The position numbers and the translations under genes are program-made. The notes below the pieces were generated by a model. It had not been told where the DNA came from. It searched no databases and saw only the letters and a program-made list of their open reading frames with translations. Positions 47,636-57,098 of a DNA stretch of 64,000 bases are shown one piece after another (positions within the stretch are counted from its first letter, which is position 1; each line of letters starts with the position of its first letter). Source of the DNA: Planococcus sp. MER TA 32b (GTDB lineage Bacteria; Bacillota; Bacilli; Bacillales_A; Planococcaceae). The DNA is taken from NCBI GenBank assembly GCA_023715185.1, contig JAMCAN010000001.1, positions 1,178,001 to 1,242,000 on the forward strand, in the 5' to 3' direction.

Positions 47636-48967
47636 ATGGCAGTTACGCAACAGCAACTCAACGATTGGCAGCAGAAGTACCCGTTATTATCCGACGTGAT
47701 GGATTTCCGTCCGGTGTTTTGGCTGAATCCGAATGAAACAAAGTCTTCGGAAACCGGGCAACTGGCCGTAACGAAAGAGGATATGCAGGGAGCGGAGGAG
47801 CTATGGCAGCGCTTTGCGCCTTTCTTAGCGAAAGCGTTTCCTGAAACGGCAGAAGCTGGAGGAATCATCGAGTCTCCATTGAAAGAAATTTCCGCCACTA
47901 AAAAAATTCTGGAAACCATGTACAACACAAAAATTCCCGGCAGACTGTTCCTCAAATGTGACAATGAACTCGCGGTCGCGGGATCGATCAAAGCGCGCGG
48001 CGGCTTTTATGAAGTGCTGCATCATGCGGAGCAATTGGCGCTGGACAATGGCATGATCACTGATGGCGATGATTACAGCAAGTTTGCATCCAAAGAGTTC
48101 AAGGATTTTTTCGGCCAGTATTCAATCGGCGTAGGTTCGACAGGCAATCTTGGGCTCAGCATCGGCATTATCAGTGCGGAGCTGGGTTTTTCCGTATCGG
48201 TTTATATGTCGGCTGATGCGAAAGCGTGGAAGAAAGATTTGCTGCGCTCAAAAGGCGCGATTGTTCACGAATTTGAAGGCGATTTCGGCGAAGCCATTCT
48301 GGAGGGACGTCAACAGACCAAAGAGAACCCGATGGCGTATTTTGTCGATGACGAAAACTCGAAGCACCTGTTCCTGGGCTACAGCACAGCGGCTTTCCGG
48401 CTGAAAAAACAATTGGATGATCTGGATTTGACTATTGATGCGGAACATCCGCTGGTCGTTTATTTGCCATGCGGTGTTGGCGGTTCGCCGGGCGGCATCA
48501 CTTTCGGGCTCAAGCATATTTATGGGGATGCCGTCCATTGCTTCTTTGTTGAACCGACGCATTCGCCGTCCGTTCTGATCGGTTTGATGACGGGCCAGAA
48601 AGAAAAAGTATGCGTGCAGGATTTCGGCATCGATAATCTCACTGAAGGCGACGGACTTGCAGTCGGCAGGCCGTCGAGTTTCGCATCGTCAATCAGTGAA
48701 AGACTGATCAGCGGCATTTACACCCTTGAAGACGAGGAACTGTACCGGTTATTGGCGATTCTGGCTGACGGCGATGATATGTTTGTCGAGCCTTCCGCGG
48801 CATCGTCTTTGCTCGGTCCTGTGAAATTGAGCCAAGATGAATATCTGTCTGCACGCGGTGTGGATCCGGAAAAGGCTGTGCACATTGCCTGGTCTACCGG
48901 CGGCGCGTTGGTGCCAGAGGAAAATATGCAGGCGATGTACGAAAGAGGCAAAAATTTACGTGAATAA
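47636..48967 (+). CDS. dsdA: D-serine ammonia-lyase (D-serine dehydratase)
   Basis: A 443-residue PLP enzyme converting D-serine to pyruvate and ammonia. The cofactor lysine is in AGSIKARGGFYEVL, the phosphate-binding glycine loop is VGSTGNLGLSIG, and LPCGVGGSPGGI is also conserved. The frame opens at 47534, but GAAAGGA before the ATG at 47636 and the normal DsdA length of about 440 support the later start. It stands alone here; no dsdC or transporter gene is adjacent. Confidence 0.93.
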   Translation: MAVTQQQLNDWQQKYPLLSDVMDFRPVFWLNPNETKSSETGQLAVTKEDMQGAEELWQRFAPFLAKAFPETAEAGGIIESPLKEISATKKILETMYNTKIPGRLFLKCDNELAVAGSIKARGGFYEVLHHAEQLALDNGMITDGDDYSKFASKEFKDFFGQYSIGVGSTGNLGLSIGIISAELGFSVSVYMSADAKAWKKDLLRSKGAIVHEFEGDFGEAILEGRQQTKENPMAYFVDDENSKHLFLGYSTAAFRLKKQLDDLDLTIDAEHPLVVYLPCGVGGSPGGITFGLKHIYGDAVHCFFVEPTHSPSVLIGLMTGQKEKVCVQDFGIDNLTEGDGLAVGRPSSFASSISERLISGIYTLEDEELYRLLAILADGDDMFVEPSAASSLLGPVKLSQDEYLSARGVDPEKAVHIAWSTGGALVPEENMQAMYERGKNLRE

Positions 48968-48995
48968 AAAATCGTTTTAGCAATAAGGAGCCGGA

Positions 48996-49313
48996 ATGAT
49001 GCAGAGATGTACAGAATGCAACGAACCTTTCAAATGGAATCAGCTTTATCAATCATTATGGTTCGCTTTTCGGCCGGTTCGGTGCCGGAAGTGCGGGACA
49101 GTTCATAAGGTTGGGAGTGCTTCCCGGCTGTTGACGGTTTTCTTGCTGCTGGTGCCTATGATCTATATTTCGATTGTCATGCGGAATCTTGGATTGCTGG
49201 AAGTTATTTTGCCGATAGCAGCTGTGATTGCCCTGGTTTCATTGGTGCTGCCATTTTTTCTTAAATATGAAAAAGCCGAATCAAGCATTGACACAAATTA
49301 TGGAAATCGATAA
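48996..49313 (+). CDS. Zinc-ribbon membrane protein (TIGR04104-type)
   Basis: A 105-residue protein with an N-terminal zinc ribbon (CTECNEPFKW and CRKCGTVH, two CxxC pairs) followed by two membrane helices (LLTVFLLLVPMIYISIV and ILPIAAVIALVSLVLPFF). This is the layout of a small putative zinc-finger membrane family common in Bacilli, of unknown role. AAGGAG precedes two adjacent ATG codons (48996 and 48999). Confidence 0.75.
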   Translation: MMQRCTECNEPFKWNQLYQSLWFAFRPVRCRKCGTVHKVGSASRLLTVFLLLVPMIYISIVMRNLGLLEVILPIAAVIALVSLVLPFFLKYEKAESSIDTNYGNR

Positions 49314-49346
49314 GATAATAAAAATACATTAAATTCCGGGAAGATA

Positions 49347-49556
49347 AGAGTAGGTATATGAAGTGTCAAAGCGAGCCAGGGATGGTGGAAGCCTGGTGGC
49401 CGAAGTATATCGAACCGCATATCTGAGAAACCGCCTGAACTCGAGTAGGGCAGGTCGGCTGGCGCCGTTACCGCTTTAAGCAGGTCCGTTGATCGGGCAA
49501 TCAGAGTGGTACCGCGGGAACCCCGTCTCTAATTCACATTAGAGATGGGGTTTTTT
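49347..49556 (+). ncRNA. T-box leader controlling argS
   Basis: The T-box core AGTGGTACCGCGG is at about 49505-49517. The terminator arms ACCCCGTCTCTAAT and ATTAGAGATGGGGT, followed by six T residues, occupy 49520-49556. A CGC at 49416-49418 in CGAACCGCATATCTGAG aligns with the specifier position of the ileS leader in this window and is an arginine codon. The 5' end is approximate. Confidence 0.9.
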
Positions 49557-49588
49557 CTATTTTACCGGAAAACAGGAGGAGTGGAACG

Positions 49589-51280
49589 ATGGATTATGAC
49601 AAGTTGTTTGCTGAGGAAATTGTGAAGAATCTGGCTGGCGGTATGTCTTTGGAAACTGTAAGTGGCTTAGTTGAAAAACCGAAGTTTGATGGCCAGGGTG
49701 ATTTGGCGTTTCCCTGTTATTCATTAGCGAAGATCCAAGGCAAAGCACCGCATATGATTGCAAAGGAGCTGGCGGAGCGGATAAAACATCCTGTGTTTGA
49801 TGATGTCGTTGCGGCAGGACCATATGTGAACTGCTTCTTGAAAAAATCAGCCGTCAGTAAAGAGTTGCTGCAAACGATAATGGAAGAAAAGGCGGCATAT
49901 GGCGGGAGCGGGCTCGGTCAAGGCAAAAATATCACCATCGACTTTTCATCCCCCAATATTGCAAAACCTTTTTCGATGGGCCATCTGAGGTCGACGGTGA
50001 TCGGGAATTCACTCTCGAAAATTGTTGAAAAGCTTGGATATAAAGCAGTGGGGATCAATCATCTTGGAGACTGGGGCACGCAGTTCGGAAAATTGATCGT
50101 CGCCTATAAGAAATGGGGCGATGAAGCGGCGGTGAAGGAGAATCCGATTCCGGAGCTATTGGCGCTGTATATCAAATTCCATGAGGAAGCCAAGGAAGAT
50201 TCGGCTTTGGAAGACGAGGCCAGAAAGTGGTTTTGGCAATTGGAGAACGGTGATTCGGAAGCAGAGGGATTATGGAAGTGGTTTAAAGATGAATCGCTGA
50301 GCGAATTCAATAAAGTATATGAACTTTTGGGCGTGGATTTCGATTCATTTGCCGGCGAAGCCTTCTATAACGACAAGATGGTTGCGACCATTGAATTGCT
50401 GAAGTCGAAAGAGCTGCTGACGGAGTCCGAAGGCGCTGACGTGGTGGATTTGACGGAAGAAGGGCTGCCTCCGTTTCTGATCCGGAAAAGTGACGGCGCG
50501 ACGCTTTACGGCACGCGGGATCTGACGGCAGCTTTATACAGAAAAGAGAATTATCATTTTGCGAAATCGCTGTACGTGGTCGGACAGGAGCAGACACTGC
50601 ATTTCAGGCAATTGAAGCTGGTGCTGAAAAAGATGGGCTATAGTTGGGCGGATGAGATGGAACACATCCCGTTCGGATTCATCTTGAAAGACGGGAAGAA
50701 GATGTCGACCCGTAAAGGCAAAGTGGTTTTATTGGATCAGGTGTTAAAAGACGTGATCGAATTGGCGGAAAAGAATATCGAAGAGAGGAATCCTGCACTT
50801 GCGAATAAAGCGGAGACGGCACAAATGGTTGGCGTCGGAGCAGTGATCTTCCATGACTTGAAGACGGAACGGCAGAATAACGTCGAGTTTTCACTGGAAG
50901 CCATGCTGCGTTTTGAAGGCGCCACGGGACCTTACGTCCAGTATACCCATGCCAGAGCCTGCTCGATTTTACGGAAATCGGGAATGGCGGTGGAAGATAT
51001 TACGGCTGTTGGACTGGACGACAGCTACAGTTGGGAAGTCATCAAAGATTTGATAGCATTTCCGGAGGTGATTCTGAAAAGTTTTGAGCAAAGCGAACCT
51101 TCCGTTATTGCGAGATATGCGATCGAACTGGCACAGGATTTCAATAAATATTATAGCCATGTGAAAGTTTTGGAGGATGATGGGCAACTGGAAGGAAGAT
51201 TGGCTTTGGTTTTTGCCGTTACTGTGGTCTTGAAGGAAAGTCTCCGGTTGCTTGGAATCCAGGCGCCGGAAGAAATGTGA
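49589..51280 (+). CDS. argS: Arginyl-tRNA synthetase
   Basis: A 563-residue class I synthetase. It has the N-terminal Add1 domain, the HIGH-type signature in FSMGHLRSTVIGNSL, HLGDWGTQFGKL, a KMSTRKG loop and a C-terminal DALR anticodon-binding domain (QYTHARACSILRK). ACAGGAGGAG precedes the ATG. It has its own T-box leader, so arginine starvation should raise its expression. Confidence 0.96.
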   Translation: MDYDKLFAEEIVKNLAGGMSLETVSGLVEKPKFDGQGDLAFPCYSLAKIQGKAPHMIAKELAERIKHPVFDDVVAAGPYVNCFLKKSAVSKELLQTIMEEKAAYGGSGLGQGKNITIDFSSPNIAKPFSMGHLRSTVIGNSLSKIVEKLGYKAVGINHLGDWGTQFGKLIVAYKKWGDEAAVKENPIPELLALYIKFHEEAKEDSALEDEARKWFWQLENGDSEAEGLWKWFKDESLSEFNKVYELLGVDFDSFAGEAFYNDKMVATIELLKSKELLTESEGADVVDLTEEGLPPFLIRKSDGATLYGTRDLTAALYRKENYHFAKSLYVVGQEQTLHFRQLKLVLKKMGYSWADEMEHIPFGFILKDGKKMSTRKGKVVLLDQVLKDVIELAEKNIEERNPALANKAETAQMVGVGAVIFHDLKTERQNNVEFSLEAMLRFEGATGPYVQYTHARACSILRKSGMAVEDITAVGLDDSYSWEVIKDLIAFPEVILKSFEQSEPSVIARYAIELAQDFNKYYSHVKVLEDDGQLEGRLALVFAVTVVLKESLRLLGIQAPEEM

Positions 51281-51358
51281 AATTTGCCGTCTCTTGCAGG
51301 ACACTTCCGCTTTCCCTCGAATACTATAGGCAACAGCTGAAAATGAAAGGAGAAAACC

Positions 51359-51790
51359 ATGGCGATTCAATCCAATCACATTTTTATTAATTTGCCCGTA
51401 AAAGACCTGGACAGATCCATGCAGTTTTTTGGCGATATCGGATTCGAGTTCAACGAACAGATGACGGACAATAATGCCGCGTGCATGATAGTTGGCCGCA
51501 ATATATACGTGATGCTGCTGGCCGAAGATTATTTCAAAAGCTTCACCGGCAAAAAATTATGCGACTCAGCCGCCAGCACGGAGGTGATCGTCTCGATCAC
51601 TTCAGAAAGCCGGGCCGGAGTTGATGAAATCGTGCAAAATGCGCTGGCGGCAGGCGGTTCCGCCTCCAACGACAAAATGGACAACGAATTCATGTACGGC
51701 TGGAGTTTCGAGGACATCGACGGACATTTATGGGAAGTCATGTATATGCCGGAAGATGATGATGCAGGTGATGAAGAGTTTTATGGTTGA
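51359..51790 (+). CDS. VOC-superfamily (glyoxalase-fold) protein
   Basis: A 143-residue single VOC domain, with two beta-alpha-beta-beta-beta halves starting at FINLPVKDLDRSMQFF and ending with FEDIDGHLWEVMYM. These segments mark the family of glyoxalase/bleomycin-resistance/dioxygenase-like proteins. The metal-binding set is incomplete to the eye and the substrate is unknown. AAAGGAG precedes the ATG. It is a single gene downstream of argS. Confidence 0.85.
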   Translation: MAIQSNHIFINLPVKDLDRSMQFFGDIGFEFNEQMTDNNAACMIVGRNIYVMLLAEDYFKSFTGKKLCDSAASTEVIVSITSESRAGVDEIVQNALAAGGSASNDKMDNEFMYGWSFEDIDGHLWEVMYMPEDDDAGDEEFYG

Positions 51791-51895
51791 GAGTTTTTGA
51801 GTGGGTTGGAATATCTGGTAAGAGCGAAGAGGAAATATTTAACAGAAAAAGTTCTTTGTTTCACGGTGGTGAAATAGAGAGCTTTTTTATGTGGG

Positions 51896-52000
51896 TTTTT
51901 ATTGCTGAATTTAAGGAATCGACGATAAACGCTTAAAAAACGACGATAAACATAAAAAAATCGACGATAAAATCCGGAAAATCGACGATAAATCAAAGCA
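51896..52000. repeat. Array A: four repeats at an exact 21-base period
   Basis: CGACGATAAA begins at 51920, 51941, 51962 and 51983, each followed by an 11-base variable, mostly A-rich spacer. The array is preceded by TTTTTATTGCTGAATTTAAG. The gap from 51791 to 52375 holds no gene; a minus-strand frame through the array merely spells YRRF every seven residues. Confidence 0.9.
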
Positions 52001-52159
52001 GTTATTGAAGATTTTGATTCAGAAATTATTAATGGGAAATATTGAGATTTAGCCAGATTTTTATTTTAGTATGTAAGTTTCTTGAAAGAGCCCATTCCAA
52101 TATTTAACAGAGGAATTTTTCTGCTACAAGTTCTTGAAATACAAGGCTGTTTCTTTGAG

Positions 52160-52277
52160 TTTTTATTGCTGAATTTAAAGAATCGCCGATAAACGTTGGA
52201 AAATCGCCGATAAACCCAAAAAAATCGCCGATAAAACTTCAAAAATCGCTGATAAACTCAAGAAAATCGCCGATAAA
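52160..52277. repeat. Array B: five repeats at an exact 21-base period
   Basis: CGCCGATAAA (once CGCTGATAAA) begins at 52184, 52205, 52226, 52247 and 52268 with 11-base spacers. It is preceded by TTTTTATTGCTGAATTTAAA, the same flank as array A 264 bases earlier. The unit differs from array A by one base (C for A) in every copy. Confidence 0.9.
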
Positions 52278-52375
52278 ATTTATATGTACGATGCAGTCGC
52301 TACTGCATAAAAATTAATGGAAATTATAGGAAGTGAACGGCGATTTTTATTCAACCCTAAAAAAACATATCACCA

Positions 52376-52412
52376 CATAAAAAAGCGGCCGCGAAATTCA
52401 CGCGACCGCCTC
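52376..52412 (-). terminator. Terminator of the amino-acid ABC genes (minus strand)
   Basis: On the minus strand GCGGTCGCG and CGCGGCCGC pair around TGAATTT, followed by a T run of at least six. Confidence 0.88.
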
Positions 52413-52418
52413 TATATT

Positions 52419-53096
52419 TTATAAATAATCCGCATACCGTTTCTCAAGATAATTTTGCAGCACCGTCATGATCGAACAGATTGCCCAGTAGATCAATGCC
52501 ACCAGTATCAGCAGCGTGAGCAAATCATATTCGCGGGCTCCGACTGTCCGTGCTTTCTGGAAAATTTCCGGCACGGTAATCATCGCAGCGAGCGACGAAG
52601 CTTTGATCAGGTCCAGGTAGACGTTGGATAACGGCGGCACGGCAATCCGCACAGATTGCGGAAGGATGATGCGCCTCATCGTCTGCCAGTAAGTGAGCCC
52701 GAGCGCGGTGGAAGATTCCCATTGGCCTTTGTCGACTGAAGCGAGTGATGACCGGAATACTTCCGCGATGTAGGCGGCACTGTTGATACTGAAGCCGATC
52801 AATGCCGCCTGTACTGCTGTAAATTCGATGCCGATGACGGGCAATGCGAAATACAGAAGAAATAAAATCACGAGTATCGGCACGCCTCGCATAAATGAGA
52901 TGTAAAGTCTCGCCGGATATTGCATGATCTTGACCGGAGATGTCCGGGCAAGCGACAGGAAAAATCCGATGATCAATCCGCAGAGCATGCTGACGATCGA
53001 AATGAGTAATGTATACCAAATGCCTTCAAGTACATAGGGGAGGGATTCGATCGCCAAAACCGGATCGAACAGCAATCCCCATTCAATTTCATTCAT
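52419..53096 (-). CDS. Amino-acid ABC transporter permease (polar amino acid/cystine type)
   Basis: A 225-residue HisM/TcyB-type permease with about five membrane helices. The EAA loop, which docks the ATPase, is near residues 127-160 (SSTALGLTYWQTMRRIILPQ, preceded by AYIAEVFRSS). It lies downstream of a matching substrate-binding protein on the same strand, separated by a repeat element. No ATPase gene follows it, unlike the tcyABC arrangement in Bacillus, so an ATPase must come from elsewhere or the system is incomplete. Confidence 0.88.
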   Translation of the reverse strand: MNEIEWGLLFDPVLAIESLPYVLEGIWYTLLISIVSMLCGLIIGFFLSLARTSPVKIMQYPARLYISFMRGVPILVILFLLYFALPVIGIEFTAVQAALIGFSINSAAYIAEVFRSSLASVDKGQWESSTALGLTYWQTMRRIILPQSVRIAVPPLSNVYLDLIKASSLAAMITVPEIFQKARTVGAREYDLLTLLILVALIYWAICSIMTVLQNYLEKRYADYL

Positions 53097-53156
53097 CGAA
53101 CCCCTCCGTTTGATATTTAATAATGCAGCTAGTTAATTTAAATATTCGTTATTCCT

Positions 53157-53363
53157 CAAACTAGCTGAGCGGCCGTTTCCGCTTTTCTTTGTCCAGACTC
53201 CAGCGGCCCAGCTCTTCGGGTCATAAGCCGGCCTGGCTATGCGGCAAAAAAACGCCGCTCCGCTATTCCGTCCAAACCCTTATTGCTCCTGCATCGCTAC
53301 GCTAGCTTCGTCGCAAGAGATAAACTCAAACAAGTTTGAGTTATCTCTCGTTGTCGCTTTTCC
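53157..53363 (-). repeat. Dispersed structured repeat, copy R4 (inverted)
   Basis: Read on the minus strand it begins AAAAGCGACAACGAGAGATAA, has a hairpin with arms GAGATAACTCAAAC and GTTTGAGTTTATCTC, then a TTGCGACGAAGCTAGCG block, and ends GGCCGCTGGAGTCTGGAC and AAAGCGGAAACGGCC. It is the same element as R1-R3 and lies between the binding-protein and permease genes. Confidence 0.83.
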
Positions 53364-54206
53364 CTATTCCTCAATATCAGGCTCGACCGACACGTCAGCT
53401 CCTCCGAAGAACTCTTCGGAAATTTCAGTGATGCTGCCGTCTTCAAGCATTTCGTCGAGAACGCGGTTGACGTTTTCAGCCAGTTCTTCGTTGTCTTTAT
53501 TCATGACAAGGCCAACTTCAGATGGCGCGTATTTGATGTCCGGGTGGATAGTGATGTTGAGTTCCGGGAACGCGGCTACGCCGAAAGTGGAAAGGTAGTA
53601 ATCGTTCAGGATGACGTCTGTGCGTCCGATGGAAACGTCGCGCAAGTAGACTTCATTTGATGCGTTATCATAAGTTACTTCTTCAGCCCCGTATTCACGG
53701 GCGATTTCCATGTAGATGGAAGTCGAAGCGCCTGCCGCTTTTTTGCCTTCAAGATCTTCCAGTGAAGAAATTCCCGATAAATCGTCTTTACGGACAACAG
53801 CTGTGCCGTATGAATATTTTACAGGAGTCGAGAAGATGAACTCTTCAGCGCGGTCTTCTGTAATTTCAATGTCATTAGCTGCAATGTCGACTTGGCCAGT
53901 CTGCACACTTGTCAGCATTTCATCAAAGCCCATTTCCTTGAATTCGATATCAAGTTCGAGGCGGTCAGCCACTTCACGCGCAACTTCCACTTCAAAACCG
54001 GTAAGTTCATCAGATTCAGCATCGCGGAATGACGTTGCCAGTAAAGTACCGGAAGTCGCAACAGTCAATGTGCCTTCTTCCTGAATTTCATCCCAGGCAG
54101 TTTTCTCTTCGGTTGCAGTATCTTCATCTCCGCCGCATGCAGTCAGTAGCAGCGCTGAAGCTGCAAATAGTGCCGGGGCAAAGAACATCTTTTTCATTTT
54201 CACCAT
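53364..54206 (-). CDS. Amino-acid ABC transporter substrate-binding lipoprotein
   Basis: A 280-residue solute-binding protein (SBP_bac_3 family). The lipoprotein signal ends in the lipobox LLTAC-GGDED; the mature part contains LTGFEVEVAREVADRL and QVDIAANDIEITEDR, typical for polar amino-acid or cystine receptors. It captures substrate outside the membrane and delivers it to the permease encoded downstream. GGGAGGT precedes the ATG. Specificity cannot be read with confidence. Confidence 0.9.
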   Translation of the reverse strand: MVKMKKMFFAPALFAASALLLTACGGDEDTATEEKTAWDEIQEEGTLTVATSGTLLATSFRDAESDELTGFEVEVAREVADRLELDIEFKEMGFDEMLTSVQTGQVDIAANDIEITEDRAEEFIFSTPVKYSYGTAVVRKDDLSGISSLEDLEGKKAAGASTSIYMEIAREYGAEEVTYDNASNEVYLRDVSIGRTDVILNDYYLSTFGVAAFPELNITIHPDIKYAPSEVGLVMNKDNEELAENVNRVLDEMLEDGSITEISEEFFGGADVSVEPDIEE

Positions 54207-54340
54207 ATAATTTACCTCCCTGTATTATAGTCCTTTAAAAACATAGCATTAAGCGTGTAAGAGGGCAATAACATAGAGACTGAATTTTAAAACACAGAAG
54301 ATTCCTGCAACTCAAGGAAAATAATTATTTTATGTAAACA

Positions 54341-54377
54341 AAAACAGCCGTCTCCCAAAAAGCTGACGGCTGCTTCT
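54341..54377 (-). terminator. Terminator of rqcH (minus strand)
   Basis: On the minus strand AGCAGCCGTC and GACGGCTGTT pair around an 12-base loop and end in a T run. Confidence 0.85.
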
Positions 54378-54381
54378 AAAA

Positions 54382-56046
54382 TCATTTTTTCAGTTTAATG
54401 ACGAGTTCTTCATCCGGTGTAACGAAAACCGTTTTTTGTTCGAAATAGATGACGAATCCGGGTTTTGCGCCATTCGGTTTCTTCACTTGCCGAACTTCCG
54501 TGTAATCCACTGGAACGGAAGATGATTCCCGCGCCTTGCTGAAATAGGCGGCAATTGTGGCGGCTTCGAGGATGGTCTCTTCGTCCGGCTCCGGATCGTG
54601 GATGATGACATGTGATCCCGGAATATCTTTTGTATGCAGCCACGTATCGGATTTCGAAGCCACTTTGAACGTGACATAATCGTTCTGCTTATTGTTTTTG
54701 CCTACCGATATCGGGATGCCGGTGCTTGAAACATATGGTTCAACGGATGGTTTAGTCGGCTTTTTCTTTTTCTTCGACTTTTGCGCCTTCATGTAACCCT
54801 GTTCGGCCAGCTCTTCGCGGATTTCTTCAATATCGGAAATGCCGGCTTGCTGCACCTGTGACATCAAAGTTTCAAAATAAGCGATGTCGTCTTCGGTTTT
54901 TTCGATTTGTTCCTGGGTCTTGACCAAAGCGGTTTTGGCTTTCTGGTAACGCGAATAAAACTTCTGGGAGTTTTCGATCGGCGTCTTCCGTGGGTCAAGG
55001 GGAATCAGAACTTTTTCTTCATTATAATAATTGTCCACTTCGATTTCCTTCATGCCTTTTTGGATGCGGTGGAGGTTGGCCATGATCAGTTCGCCGTTCA
55101 ATTGGAGAAGATCGCGTTTTTCCGCCTGATCCTGCTCTTTTTTCAATTTTTTTAATTTCAGTTTCAGTTTTGAAATTTCGTTCTGCAGCCAGCGCTCCAA
55201 ATCGCCTGCCTGCTGTTTGACGCGGTCGCGCTCGGCTTTTGCGTAATACATGCGGTCGAGCAAGTCTCCAAGATTCGGAAAGCTCAGACCCTGGGAATCC
55301 AAATGTTCGAGAGGAGTCGCAGAAAAATAACTTTTGCCTTCCTGCTCGACGTAATAGCCCGAAGGATTTTTCTGCCTGAAATCATCCAGGAACTTTTTAG
55401 CGGCCGATTCCTTGTCGCCTGCTGCTGTCAATCGGTGATGCAATTCACTCGCAGTCAGCGGAGAAAATCCGGCGTACTGCTGGACCAATTCCTTTTCATC
55501 CAGATTCACTAACGCATCCGTATTGGTAAACGGATCCCGTTTATCCTGGGACGGCGGGAAGATATAAGGCTGCCCCGGTAAAATGGTACGGAATGAATTG
55601 ACGCTCGGCGGCAGATGCTTGAGGCTGTCGAGTATCATCATCCGTTCCGAGTCGACCAGGATGACATTCGAATGCCTGCCCATCATTTCGACGTGAAGTT
55701 CACGTTCGATGTCGTCGCCGATTTCATTTTTTGCTTTGATCTTCAAAATGATGAGCCGGTCCATTCCGTGCTGGGAAATTTCTGTAATGACGCCGCCTTC
55801 GATATGCTTGCGGAGAAGCATGCAGAACATCGGGGGTTCGGAAGGGTTGGTATTCGCTTCTTTCGTTAAATGGATTCGTGAATATGAAGGGTGGATCGAA
55901 ATCAATAATTTATGGTTGCTTCCTTGCGAGCGGATGTGGAGCAGCAGTTCAAGCTGATTGGGCTGATGAACTTTTGAAATTCTGCCGCTGACCAGCTGTT
56001 GCAGTTCACTGGTCATCGCTTTTGTAAATAATCCATCAAATGCCAT
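54382..56046 (-). CDS. rqcH: Ribosome quality-control protein RqcH (NFACT family)
   Basis: A 554-residue protein: NFACT-N/FbpA-like N-terminal domain, helix-hairpin-helix region, long lysine/glutamate coiled coil (about residues 280-420), and NFACT-R domain (HTKDIPGSHVII, TILEAATIAAYFSKARESS). RqcH binds stalled 50S subunits and directs addition of alanine tails that mark the broken peptide for ClpXP. The frame begins at 56079, but AAAGAGGG and the conserved start MAFDGLFTKAM point to 56046. It is divergent from gmk, as yloA is in Bacillus. Confidence 0.94.
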   Translation of the reverse strand: MAFDGLFTKAMTSELQQLVSGRISKVHQPNQLELLLHIRSQGSNHKLLISIHPSYSRIHLTKEANTNPSEPPMFCMLLRKHIEGGVITEISQHGMDRLIILKIKAKNEIGDDIERELHVEMMGRHSNVILVDSERMMILDSLKHLPPSVNSFRTILPGQPYIFPPSQDKRDPFTNTDALVNLDEKELVQQYAGFSPLTASELHHRLTAAGDKESAAKKFLDDFRQKNPSGYYVEQEGKSYFSATPLEHLDSQGLSFPNLGDLLDRMYYAKAERDRVKQQAGDLERWLQNEISKLKLKLKKLKKEQDQAEKRDLLQLNGELIMANLHRIQKGMKEIEVDNYYNEEKVLIPLDPRKTPIENSQKFYSRYQKAKTALVKTQEQIEKTEDDIAYFETLMSQVQQAGISDIEEIREELAEQGYMKAQKSKKKKKPTKPSVEPYVSSTGIPISVGKNNKQNDYVTFKVASKSDTWLHTKDIPGSHVIIHDPEPDEETILEAATIAAYFSKARESSSVPVDYTEVRQVKKPNGAKPGFVIYFEQKTVFVTPDEELVIKLKK

Positions 56047-56102
56047 GAAAAATCCCTCTTTCAAATCGTTTTGTTCCATCTTATCATTTCTGGCGTGTAT
56101 TA

Positions 56103-56111
56103 TGATATAAT
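56103..56111 (+). promoter_or_regulatory. Extended -10 promoter of the gmk operon
   Basis: TGATATAAT at 56103-56111 is a perfect extended -10 box (TGN before TATAAT). A weak -35, TTATCA, lies at 56081-56086. It stands between the divergent rqcH and gmk genes. Confidence 0.65.
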
Positions 56112-56122
56112 AAGACAGTTAG

Positions 56123-56799
<677 letters not shown>

Positions 56800-56800
<1 letters not shown>

Positions 56801-57024
56801 TGTTATACCCATCCGTTGATAAATTAAAAAGCCGTATCGATTCGAAATACTCTTTGGTTGCCTTGGCTTCCAAACGTGCACGCCAATTGCACGAAAATGG
56901 CGATGAGAAACTTTCGGGATACACATCCGCTAAACCGGTAGGCAAAGCGCTTGAAGAAATTGCGGAAGGTGCCTTGACTCAAGTGCGCCAGGACGAAACT
57001 GCTATCTATGAAGACGAAATTTAA
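56800..57024 (+). CDS. rpoZ: DNA-directed RNA polymerase, omega subunit
   Basis: A 74-residue omega subunit, beginning MLYPSVDKL with the conserved SKYSLVALASKRARQL helix that helps fold beta-prime. An adjacent ATG at 56797 overlaps the gmk stop and is also possible; the family alignment favours 56800. AAAGGAG lies just upstream. Confidence 0.94.
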
Positions 57025-57043
57025 CCATTAATCACAACCTACG

Positions 57044-57081
57044 ACTCCCAGAGCAAATTTGTTCTTTGGGAGTTTGTTGTT
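57044..57081 (+). terminator. Weak terminator or attenuator after rpoZ
   Basis: CTCCCAGAG and CTTTGGGAG pair with one mismatch around an 11-base loop, followed by TTTGTTGTTT. It may only partly terminate, allowing reading into coaBC. Confidence 0.55.
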
Positions 57082-57098
57082 TAGAAAGGGTGTTTGCG

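Noticed and set aside
51781-51996. A 71-codon minus-strand ORF with YRRF every seven residues
   Set aside because: The heptad pattern is produced by the 21-base DNA repeat; there is no ribosome site and array B does not continue as a comparable protein gene.
51920-52277. CRISPR-like regular repeats
   Set aside because: The unit is 10 bases and the spacers only 11 bases, spacers are A-rich and unlike typical CRISPR spacers, and no cas gene is in the window.
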